Assembly (NCBI GenBank): GCA_947036575.1
Contig: CAMQSH010000017.1
Span: 1 to 20,532, forward strand
Source of the DNA: an uncultured Brevinema sp.
Lineage (GTDB): Bacteria > Spirochaetota > Brevinematia > Brevinematales > Brevinemataceae
Direction of reading: 5' to 3'
DNA: 20,532 nt
Under the pieces are notes generated by a model. The model ran no database searches. It was not told where the DNA came from and worked only from the letters and a program-made list of their open reading frames with translations. Of this stretch, positions 1 through 6,016 are shown one piece after another (positions within the stretch are counted from its first letter, which is position 1; each line of letters begins with the position of its first letter). A program made the translations under genes and the position numbers.

Positions 1-18
1 ACAAAGTTAAGTATGATA

Positions 19-48
19 ATTATATAGATAGTTTAGCCAAATAGTCAA
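19..48 (-). promoter_or_regulatory. Putative sigma-70 promoter reading off the left edge
   Basis: Read on the minus strand, a TTGACT -35 box (43-48) and a perfect TATAAT -10 box (19-24) are separated by 18 bases. It lies just past the terminator of the sialylation operon and points leftward, so it should drive a gene outside the window. The boxes are seen; activity is inferred. Confidence 0.5.
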
Positions 49-68
49 GAATAATAACAAAAATTCAT

Positions 69-101
69 AAAAAAACCTTTTTATTTCTCAAAATAAAAAG
101 G
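69..101 (-). terminator. Rho-independent terminator of the sialylation operon
   Basis: A perfect 11-bp inverted repeat (76-86 with 91-101) with a 4-base loop is followed, on the minus strand, by a run of seven T (75-69). It lies about 20 bases past the stop codon of the cytidylyltransferase gene and closes that operon. Confidence 0.85.
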
Positions 102-121
102 CTTATTATTGTAAAAAGATT

Positions 122-790
122 CTATTTTTCTTTTCTTTTTTGAAGTATTTGCTCCATCATCAACCAATCGTGTTCTTCGTCAATTTCTACATAAGTATCT
201 TCAGCCATCTCACAAAGTCCTATTTTTCCTGACAAATAAAAATTATCTCTCAAAATATTTTCTCTGCTATTAATATAAAAAGCTCCATTTTCTACTAATA
301 TTCCTCTCCAATCTTGACGGCGAGGTTTATTAGGCATAGGGTAATTTGGCAAATGAGTGTCTTCATCCCATATAAAACGATGTTGTCTTACTACTGATAA
401 TACAGAATCGTATCCTTGAGCTAGTAATTGTAGTCCTCTTGTAATATCATCCACAGAAACAAGAGGAGATGTAGCTTGCACCAAAACAAGGTTGTTAAAT
501 TTTATTTGTTGAGAAATTTCTAAAACCACATCTATAGTAGGAGAAATATTTGTAGACACTTCAGGAGTACGCCCCATAACAATGATTTTATCAGAAGGAT
601 ATTCTTTAATGACTTTAGCTATTTCATCAGAGTCTGTCGCAACAACTACCGTATCTATTAAATCACATTGTGTTGCTGCATCTAGGGCATAATAAGCCAA
701 GGGTCTTCCATTAAGCAGTTTTATGTTTTTGAGAGGGATAGACTGACTCCCACCTCTTAGAGGGATAAAAGCTATATTTTTCATATTCAT
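122..790 (-). CDS. neuA: Acylneuraminate cytidylyltransferase family protein (CMP-sialic acid synthetase type)
   Basis: Predicted to activate a nonulosonic acid (sialic acid, or a relative such as pseudaminic or legionaminic acid) with CTP to the CMP-sugar in the cytoplasm, supplying the donor for the sialyltransferase encoded immediately upstream. Family motifs are in order: the nucleotide-binding LRGGSQSIPLKNI (residues 11-23), VATDSDEI (50-57), QATSPL (105-110), ENGAFY (167-172) and the acidic VEIDEEHDW (201-209). The 222-residue length is normal for the single-domain enzyme. The start codon overlaps the upstream stop (ATGA), indicating translational coupling; a second ATG two codons on is possible. 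The sugar specificity cannot be read from sequence alone, so the neuA name is tentative against pseF/legF. A GT42 sialyltransferase as partner favours true sialic acid. No neuB or neuC lies in the window, so the sugar is either made elsewhere or scavenged. Confidence 0.85.
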   Translation of the reverse strand: MNMKNIAFIPLRGGSQSIPLKNIKLLNGRPLAYYALDAATQCDLIDTVVVATDSDEIAKVIKEYPSDKIIVMGRTPEVSTNISPTIDVVLEISQQIKFNNLVLVQATSPLVSVDDITRGLQLLAQGYDSVLSVVRQHRFIWDEDTHLPNYPMPNKPRRQDWRGILVENGAFYINSRENILRDNFYLSGKIGLCEMAEDTYVEIDEEHDWLMMEQILQKRKEK

Positions 791-1824
791 ACTATCTTTA
801 TTTTATAAAGTTTTTTAATGATTTTTAGAATTATATAAGGAAATTTAATAGTTTGATAAATAAATCTTACTAACCAATATTGTCTTATGAAATCCCATTC
901 ACCAACTAAATCTTTTTTTATAAATATATTTTTAATTTTTTGTTTTATGTTCTTGTTCTCTTTGCTCTTGTTCTCTTGTTCTCTTTGCTCTCTTTGCTCT
1001 CTTTGCTCTTGTTCTCTTTGCTCTCTTTGCTCTTGTTCTCTTTGCTCTTGTACTGTTAGAATAATATCTTTTAGATAGCCCTCTGGTTTTTCTATGGGAA
1101 CATAAGGTTTTTCATTTTGCAAAGAAGCTAAAGGTAATATAGTTGATAATTTACTGTTTGGAGTGATAGAATAAATGTTAACATCTTCTAAGTTTTTAAT
1201 TAATTTAATACAATCTCTTTCCATCTCTTCTGTATGCCAAATGTTTGGATTCAAAAAAGGATCCCCTAATTTAAGAAAAACATCACCATATATTATTTTT
1301 GCTACTTTATTGTTTAAAACATCTGCTTTATCAATATCAAAAGCGTATAAATCTGTTTTTGAATCATAAAAATCAATACCTGTCACATAGATTTCTGTAT
1401 ATCCTAAAGCAACCGCTGTCAAGATCATTATAATACCCGTTGTTGGGTATAATTCATAGCGAACAAAATAATTATTAATAAATTGAGATATCTGGGGATG
1501 TTTGGTATATATATCAAAAGCAGCTAGAGTTGTCCAAAAATATTTTAAAAATTCTCTATTATATATGCTATCATCTAAAATCAATCCTGAAAAATATTTG
1601 TCTTTAAAAAAATACTCATTAGAGGATTCTAGGACAATAGAGGTGTTAAACAAACTTTGAAAGGTTGGGTGTCCCATAAAAAAACCTGTAACTTCCTTAC
1701 CAAGATAATATTTATCTTCAAAGAAAAATTGTGTGCATCTAAACACATCATATTCTTTAGGGAGTCTTCTATAATCAATATCTTTTAAAGAAGGTCCATT
1801 ACCAGCAATAACTATAGGTTTCAT
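787..1824 (-). CDS. GT42 (CstII-like) alpha-2,3-sialyltransferase with repeat-linked tail
   Basis: Predicted to transfer sialic acid from the CMP-sugar to a terminal sugar of a surface glycan such as LPS or LOS, at the inner face of the cytoplasmic membrane. The N terminus (AGNGPSLKDIDYRRLP, residues 7-22) and core (ALGYTEIYVTGIDFY, 139-153; YAFD, 160-163) closely resemble Campylobacter CstII as I recall it. Tyr153 and Tyr160 match the CstII catalytic tyrosines, and His197 is the likely equivalent of its general-base His188. The catalytic part ends near residue 255. Then come a Glu/Gln/Arg repeat (258-291) coded by a degenerate DNA array, and a basic, aromatic/hydrophobic tail (about 294-345) that could sit on the membrane. 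Start ATG has a GGAGAG ribosome site about five bases upstream, and a good promoter lies at 1871-1899. First gene of a two-gene operon. Linkage type (2,3 or 2,3/2,8) is not determinable. Confidence 0.88.
   Translation of the reverse strand: MKPIVIAGNGPSLKDIDYRRLPKEYDVFRCTQFFFEDKYYLGKEVTGFFMGHPTFQSLFNTSIVLESSNEYFFKDKYFSGLILDDSIYNREFLKYFWTTLAAFDIYTKHPQISQFINNYFVRYELYPTTGIIMILTAVALGYTEIYVTGIDFYDSKTDLYAFDIDKADVLNNKVAKIIYGDVFLKLGDPFLNPNIWHTEEMERDCIKLIKNLEDVNIYSITPNSKLSTILPLASLQNEKPYVPIEKPEGYLKDIILTVQEQREQEQREQREQEQREQREQREQENKSKENKNIKQKIKNIFIKKDLVGEWDFIRQYWLVRFIYQTIKFPYIILKIIKKLYKIKIV
950..1050 (-). repeat. Degenerate tandem repeat array inside the sialyltransferase gene
   Basis: Read on the minus strand, the stretch divides at each AGAG into three unit types: AGAGCAA (7), AGAGAACA (8) and AGAGAGCAA (9). 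Calling these A, B and C, the order is about A-B-A-C-B-A-C-C-B-B-A-B. A+B (15) and C (9) keep frame, but the doubled B shifts it, so the last part of the array codes Asn/Lys/Ser instead of Glu/Gln/Arg. Both other reading frames reach a stop (about 945 and 932) soon after the array. Gain or loss of a 7- or 8-base unit would therefore remove the C-terminal tail. Confidence 0.85.
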
Positions 1825-1870
1825 ACAATTCTCTCCAACTATATTTTATATTCCCCAATATTAATCACTT

Positions 1871-1899
1871 ATTATAAAACAATCTGAAATAAAAAGCAA
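1871..1899 (-). promoter_or_regulatory. Promoter of the sialylation operon
   Basis: On the minus strand, TTGCTT (1894-1899) and a perfect TATAAT (1871-1876) are 17 bases apart. The sialyltransferase start codon is about 47 bases downstream. It is divergent from the comM promoter at 1932-1959. Confidence 0.7.
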
Positions 1900-1931
1900 T
1901 CTGTATTTTTATACATTAATTATATATATTA

Positions 1932-1959
1932 TTTACAAATTAAAAAAATATGTTATAAT
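1932..1959 (+). promoter_or_regulatory. Promoter of comM/yifB with extended -10
   Basis: TTTACA (1932-1937), a 16-base spacer and TATAAT (1954-1959) preceded by TG at the extended -10 position (1951-1952). It lies 31 bases before the comM start codon. Confidence 0.65.
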
Positions 1960-1990
1960 AAAATTTGAAATTGAAATTGAGAGAAAATAT

Positions 1991-3496
1991 ATGATAAGAG
2001 TTTTTTCTGGGGCATTTTTGGGACTTAATAGTTTAACAATAGAAATAGAAATAGATATTAGATCCAAATTAAAAAGTTTTGAGATTGTGGGACTGCCTAG
2101 TACTGCCGTTAAAGAATCAAACAAAAGAGTTGAAGCTGCTATTATTAATTCAGGTTTTCATTTTCCAGGTAAACAAATTGTTGTCAATCTCGCTCCTGCT
2201 GGTGTGAGAAAAATTGGAACTTTATTTGACCTTCCTATTGCTTTGGGAATATTAGCAGAAGAATCTGATATGGAAATCTCCAGTGATACTTTTATTATAG
2301 GGGAGCTTTCTCTGGATGGGAGTCTGAGGTCTGCTACTGGAGTGCTACTTCTTGCAGGACATGCCTTAGATAATGGTTTTAAAACTTTTATTTGTCCCAA
2401 AGTTAATGTTCAAGAGGCAACCCTTATTGAAGGACTTAACATAATCGCTGTAGAAAATTTAACAGAAGCATTCGAAATTCTTAATGGTACGAGAGCAATC
2501 CCTGAGATTCCTCCTTTTGTTCATTCTATCTCGTACAAACAATACGAATGTTTTAGCGATGTCAAAGGACAAGAAAGTGCTAAAAGAGCTTTGGAAATAG
2601 CGGCATCTGGTGGACATAATATTTTGATGTTAGGACCTCCAGGAACTGGCAAAACAATGTTAGCTCGTCGTTTGCCTGGGATTTTTCCTCTCATGACCAT
2701 GCAAGAATCTCTTGAAATTTCTAAGATCCACAGTATTGTAGGTGCCTTAGAAGAAAACACTTTGGTACAACAACGATCTTTTCGAGCTCCTCATCATACA
2801 GCATCTGATGTTTCCATTGTTGGGGGAGGAAAATATCCTAAACCTGGTGAGATCAGTTTAGCTCATAATGGAATACTATTTTTAGATGAAATGCAGGAAT
2901 TTAGTAGTGCCGTAATGCAAGTATTGAGACAACCCTTGGAAGAAAAAAAGATAACTATTTCACGTGCTGAAGGTGCTGTCGATTTCCCAGCTAATTTTAT
3001 GCTGGTAGGAGCAATGAATCCATCTCGTAAAACACAAAGAGATATCACTGAAGCTTGGAGTCCCGAAGATCTCAAACGCTTAATTCAAAAATTTTCTTAT
3101 CCTTTTTTGGATAGGATAGATATGCATATTCAAGTTGGACCTGTTCCTTATGATAAATTAGACAAAAAACATAAAGGCGAAACCTCAGAGCAAATTAAAG
3201 AAAGGGTAACACAAGCAAGACTTATCCAAGCAGAACGATTTAAAGATTATGCTATTAGTGTGAATGCCGATATGACTCCCAAATTATTAGAACAATTTTG
3301 CGAGCCTACACAAGTCGCCAAAGACATCCTAAAAATGGCAATGAATAAATTAAATTTATCCCTAAGATCTTATGATAAAATCATTAAATGTGCCCGTACT
3401 ATTGCTGATTTAAATGGCGATAAACAAATAAACGAAATCCATATTAGTGAAGCCTTACAATATCGTGCTTTAGATAGAATTTTATCTGATCAATAA
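1991..3496 (+). CDS. comM: ComM/YifB family AAA+ ATPase (Mg-chelatase-like)
   Basis: Cytoplasmic AAA+ protein. In naturally competent bacteria ComM is a helicase that helps branch migration during integration of transformed DNA; the role in non-competent species is less clear. The N-terminal ChlI-like domain (about 1-170) is followed by the ATPase module: Walker A GPPGTGKT (215-222), Walker B ILFLDE (295-300), RAPHHT (265-270), and the C-terminal Mg_chelatase_C domain (about 400-498). The length of 501 is normal. Oddity: the usual cysteine-rich insert after AMNP (typically CPCG plus two or more cysteines) is absent; here AMNP is followed by SRKTQRD and no cysteine. Start ATG follows a GAGAGAAAA stretch. 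Monocistronic by appearance, divergent from the sialylation operon. No clear terminator was found before the rplU promoter. Confidence 0.93.
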   Translation: MIRVFSGAFLGLNSLTIEIEIDIRSKLKSFEIVGLPSTAVKESNKRVEAAIINSGFHFPGKQIVVNLAPAGVRKIGTLFDLPIALGILAEESDMEISSDTFIIGELSLDGSLRSATGVLLLAGHALDNGFKTFICPKVNVQEATLIEGLNIIAVENLTEAFEILNGTRAIPEIPPFVHSISYKQYECFSDVKGQESAKRALEIAASGGHNILMLGPPGTGKTMLARRLPGIFPLMTMQESLEISKIHSIVGALEENTLVQQRSFRAPHHTASDVSIVGGGKYPKPGEISLAHNGILFLDEMQEFSSAVMQVLRQPLEEKKITISRAEGAVDFPANFMLVGAMNPSRKTQRDITEAWSPEDLKRLIQKFSYPFLDRIDMHIQVGPVPYDKLDKKHKGETSEQIKERVTQARLIQAERFKDYAISVNADMTPKLLEQFCEPTQVAKDILKMAMNKLNLSLRSYDKIIKCARTIADLNGDKQINEIHISEALQYRALDRILSDQ

Positions 3497-3525
3497 AATA
3501 TATATATAAATATATTCTAGAGATC

Positions 3526-3554
3526 TTGACAAAAGACTCAAAATCCATTATACT
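3526..3554 (+). promoter_or_regulatory. Strong sigma-70 promoter of the rplU operon
   Basis: Perfect TTGACA (3526-3531), a 17-base spacer and TATACT (3549-3554). This is the closest match to consensus in the window, as expected for a ribosomal-protein operon. Predicted leader length is about 50 bases. Confidence 0.85.
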
Positions 3555-3565
3555 CATTATTAATA

Positions 3566-3586
3566 CGCATTATCAAAATTAATGCG
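3566..3586 (+). promoter_or_regulatory. Hairpin in the rplU leader
   Basis: A perfect 7-bp inverted repeat, CGCATTA (3566-3572) with TAATGCG (3580-3586), loop of 7, sits between the promoter and the ribosome site. L21 leader structures are known in some low-GC bacteria. This one may serve autoregulation or mRNA stability, but only the repeat itself is seen. Confidence 0.4.
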
Positions 3587-3610
3587 AACCTTATAAAAAG
3601 GAGACTTTCC

Positions 3611-3922
3611 ATGTACGCAATGGTAGAAATTGGTGGGCAAACCCACAAAGCCGAAAAAGGTTCAGAATTTCTTGTTAATCTTATGAAAGAAGAAAAAGGA
3701 TCAGTCGTTGATTTTAATAATGTTATTATGCTCTCTGATAATGGCACTACAGAAATCGGAGCACCTTATCTTTCTGCATCAGTAAAAGTAGAAATTGTTG
3801 AGCCAATAGTAAAAGGCAAAAAACTTACTGTTTTTAAATATAAAAACAAAACTAATTATCATGTAAGAACAGGGCATAGACAAAAATATACCCTTATTAA
3901 AATTGTCGACATTTCAAAATAA
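3611..3922 (+). CDS. rplU: 50S ribosomal protein L21
   Basis: Large-subunit protein that binds 23S rRNA. The N terminus MYAMVEIGGQTHKAEKG and the C-terminal KYKNKTNYHVRTGHRQKYT region (the L21 signature with the RTGHRQ box, about residues 76-96) identify it. At 103 residues it is the usual length. An AAGGAG ribosome site precedes the ATG at ideal distance. First gene of rplU-prp-rpmA-dksA-like, expressed from the strong promoter at 3526-3554. Only two bases separate its stop from the next start. Confidence 0.97.
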   Translation: MYAMVEIGGQTHKAEKGSEFLVNLMKEEKGSVVDFNNVIMLSDNGTTEIGAPYLSASVKVEIVEPIVKGKKLTVFKYKNKTNYHVRTGHRQKYTLIKIVDISK

Positions 3923-3924
3923 TT

Positions 3925-4218
3925 ATGATCATTCTTACTCTTAATGAGTTCGAAAATTATTATTATGTGAAAGCAGTTGGACATAGTGGAAATAAAAACG
4001 AAAGTATTATTTGTGCAAGTATTTCAGTATTGCTAGAGACATGGCGTTTGACAGAAATATCTTTAGAAAAGCAATCTATCATATCTAGTGATGGCTTTTT
4101 AGAAGCTAAAGTTCCAAAAACAGCTATATCTCAGATATTATTTGTACAATTATGTATAGGTCTAAGTGCTATACAAAAACAATACCCTAGTGATATTTCA
4201 CTCAATATCGGAGGATAA
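3925..4218 (+). CDS. prp: Prp-family cysteine protease (YsxB-like) between L21 and L27
   Basis: Small cysteine protease of the Prp family (PF04327), which in Firmicutes and Fusobacteria removes an N-terminal extension from L27. The catalytic pair is present: His20 in GHSG (19-22) and Cys30 in ICASIS (29-34). Position between rplU and rpmA is the family's classic location, and the 97-residue length fits. Spacing is two bases from rplU and two bases to rpmA, so the three genes are clearly co-translated. The oddity is the substrate: L27 here starts directly at MASKKAGG with no extension ahead of it, so the protease has no obvious cleavage site. It may have another role or be a ribosome-assembly relic. 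Confidence 0.88.
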   Translation: MIILTLNEFENYYYVKAVGHSGNKNESIICASISVLLETWRLTEISLEKQSIISSDGFLEAKVPKTAISQILFVQLCIGLSAIQKQYPSDISLNIGG

Positions 4219-4220
4219 AA

Positions 4221-4481
4221 ATGGCATCAAAAAAAGCCGGTGGATCAGCCAAAAATGGTCGCGATAGTGAATCCAAGAGACTTGGAGTCAAAAAATTTGG
4301 TGGAGAAGCAGTTATTGCTGGAAACATCATCTTACGTCAACGTGGAACAAAATACCATCCAGGAGTATCTGTTGGTAGAGGCGGAGACGATACATTATTC
4401 GCTCTTATAGACGGATTTGTACTTTTTACATCTAGAAGAGGTAAAACAGTTGTAAATGTTTCACCAACTGCTGCTGTATAA
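4221..4481 (+). CDS. rpmA: 50S ribosomal protein L27
   Basis: Large-subunit protein whose flexible N terminus reaches the peptidyl-transferase centre. The conserved start MASKKAGGSAKNGRDS and the core RQRGTKYHPG (about residues 45-54) and GRGGDDTLFAL (58-68) are diagnostic. At 86 residues it is full length. The start ATG follows GGAGG in the end of prp. The frame upstream of the ATG offers no sensible extension, so this L27 is made in mature form, unlike L27 of organisms in which Prp cleavage is essential. Confidence 0.97.
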   Translation: MASKKAGGSAKNGRDSESKRLGVKKFGGEAVIAGNIILRQRGTKYHPGVSVGRGGDDTLFALIDGFVLFTSRRGKTVVNVSPTAAV

Positions 4482-4550
4482 TTTCAATTTAAATATAGGT
4501 AAGTGTCCGTAGTATTATATTTCTTCAAAACCTAAAAAGGGTTCTATTTT

Positions 4551-4883
4551 ATGATAACAAACGAACAATTGTCAGAATTACATGCTCTCTTAACAGAGAT
4601 GAAAATTGAACTTATCGAAACCATCAAAAGTGAACTTGAAGACGAAGAAACCCCTTTCAATGTTAGTGGAGATATGGCCGACAAAGCAGAAGCTATTACT
4701 TATGTTTCTGTTAATGAAGAACTTACTTCAGGTCAAAAAAACACTTTAGAAAAAATTGATAGAGCGATTAAACGTATTGAAGATGGTATCTTTGGAAAAT
4801 GTAGTGTCTGTTCTAATTTTATTGAATTAGATCGTCTTACTGCTATTCCTTATGCTGAAACATGTAAAGAACATATGCAATAA
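4551..4883 (+). CDS. DksA/TraR family zinc-finger protein
   Basis: Member of the DksA/TraR family, whose members bind the RNA polymerase secondary channel (DksA acts with ppGpp). At 110 residues it is short, like the DksA-like proteins of spirochaetes and Firmicutes. It has an N-terminal helical hairpin region (about 1-80) with a DMADKA tip-like motif (41-46, compare DxxDxA in DksA) and a C-terminal zinc finger with Cys84, Cys87, Cys105 and His108. The fourth ligand is His instead of the usual Cys, giving a C3H finger. It lies 69 bases after rpmA with no terminator in between, so it is probably part of the rplU operon; a weak AAAGGG ribosome site precedes the start. Whether it regulates rRNA or ribosomal-protein genes, as its position suggests, is inference. 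Confidence 0.82.
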   Translation: MITNEQLSELHALLTEMKIELIETIKSELEDEETPFNVSGDMADKAEAITYVSVNEELTSGQKNTLEKIDRAIKRIEDGIFGKCSVCSNFIELDRLTAIPYAETCKEHMQ

Positions 4884-4890
4884 AAAACAA

Positions 4891-4927
4891 ATAAAAGCTT
4901 CTTATTAATTAAGAAGCTTTTATTTTT
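4891..4927 (+). terminator. Rho-independent terminator of the rplU operon
   Basis: A perfect 14-bp inverted repeat (4891-4904 with 4910-4923), a 5-base loop and a T run (4923-4927). It lies right after the DksA-like gene and only 24 bases before the mltG start. Confidence 0.88.
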
Positions 4928-4951
4928 AGAAAAATATTTTTGGATAAATCA

Positions 4952-6016
4952 ATGAAAAAATTATTATTATCACTATTATTTCTTTCTATTGTTTCTTGTG
5001 GAACTTCAGAAAATTTACAAACAAGCTCTTTTACCGTAAAAGAGGGAGACTCTATTAATAGAGTAATCACAAGATTGAATGATGAGAAAATTATCTCCGA
5101 AAAAATTCAATTTCGTATTCTTGCAAAAATTACAGGAAAAGAATCTAAACTCAAAACAGGAACTTATAATATTCCTCCCAAAATATCTTATAATAAATTG
5201 TTAGATATTTTAATATCTGGTAAAGGTATTGGAGTATTGATTACTATTCCTGAAGGATTTAATATCTTTCAAATAGCAGCACTACTAGAAGATAATGATA
5301 TTGTTAGTGCTACAAACTTCTTCAATGAGGTCTATAATAATACTTGGTTAAAAGAGTTTAATATTCCTACTAATAATAACACTTCTATCACTCGTATCAA
5401 CTATTTTTCAGATCAAAATGATTTTAAATTTGCTGTTCCTTTTGATCCTAAAAGTTATTCTTTAGAAGGATATCTTTTTCCGGACACCTATTCCTTTGAT
5501 AAAAATAGTTCTGCAAAAGCAGTCGTACAAGCAATGACTGCTCGTTTTAATGACGTTATAGATAATTCTATTCTTGCTCAAATAAAAGAACAAAATAAAA
5601 CACTAAATGAAGTTATTATTCTTGCCTCTATTATCCAAAAAGAAGCTACAGACATAAAAGAAATGCCCAAAGTTTCAGGAGTATATAATAACAGATTAAA
5701 CCAAAATATGATCTTACAAGCTGATCCTACACTCATTTATGCCTTAATCCTCGATGGTGAATACAATGGTAATATTAGAACAAGACACTTAAAACCACCT
5801 TGGCCATCTCCTTATAATACTTACTTTACAACTACACTTCCTATAGGAGCTATTGCAAATCCTGGTAAAGAAGCAATTCTTGCTGCATTAAATCCAACAA
5901 TACATGATTATATTTTCTTTGTAGGCAGTCCTGATGGAGAGCATACCTACTCTCGTACTTATAGTGAACATGAAAAGGCTGTACAACAGTGGGTAAAACA
6001 TAGAAGAGGAAAGTAA
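4952..6016 (+). CDS. mltG: Endolytic transglycosylase MltG, predicted lipoprotein form
   Basis: Membrane-bound lytic transglycosylase that cuts nascent glycan strands in the periplasm, probably setting strand length. The YceG/MltG domain covers most of the protein: a LysM-like part near residues 30-110, then EGYLFPDTYSF (about 171-181), ASIIQKEA with the catalytic Glu (Glu231, matching E. coli Glu218), QADPTLIYAL and the PIGAIANPGKEA box. I chose ATG 4952 over the TTG at 4940, because a GGA ribosome site at 4942-4944 is well spaced for it and would lie inside the gene otherwise. From 4952 the N terminus is a short signal peptide ending in SIVSC (lipobox, Cys near residue 16), so it looks lipid-anchored instead of held by a transmembrane helix as in E. 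coli. The stop overlaps the next start by one base (TAATG). Confidence 0.92.
   Translation: MKKLLLSLLFLSIVSCGTSENLQTSSFTVKEGDSINRVITRLNDEKIISEKIQFRILAKITGKESKLKTGTYNIPPKISYNKLLDILISGKGIGVLITIPEGFNIFQIAALLEDNDIVSATNFFNEVYNNTWLKEFNIPTNNNTSITRINYFSDQNDFKFAVPFDPKSYSLEGYLFPDTYSFDKNSSAKAVVQAMTARFNDVIDNSILAQIKEQNKTLNEVIILASIIQKEATDIKEMPKVSGVYNNRLNQNMILQADPTLIYALILDGEYNGNIRTRHLKPPWPSPYNTYFTTTLPIGAIANPGKEAILAALNPTIHDYIFFVGSPDGEHTYSRTYSEHEKAVQQWVKHRRGK

Noticed and set aside
950..1050. CRISPR array
   Set aside because: Units are 7-9 bases with no spacers and lie within a coding frame.
887..1078. Plus-strand open frame coding a Cys/Ser/Leu repeat opposite the sialyltransferase array
   Set aside because: It is the antisense reading of the Glu/Gln/Arg repeat; no ribosome site, and the sense gene is a clear GT42 homologue.
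3497..3516. AT-only inverted repeat after comM as a terminator
   Set aside because: Only 7 bp of A/T pairs with no T tail; too weak to count as a terminator.
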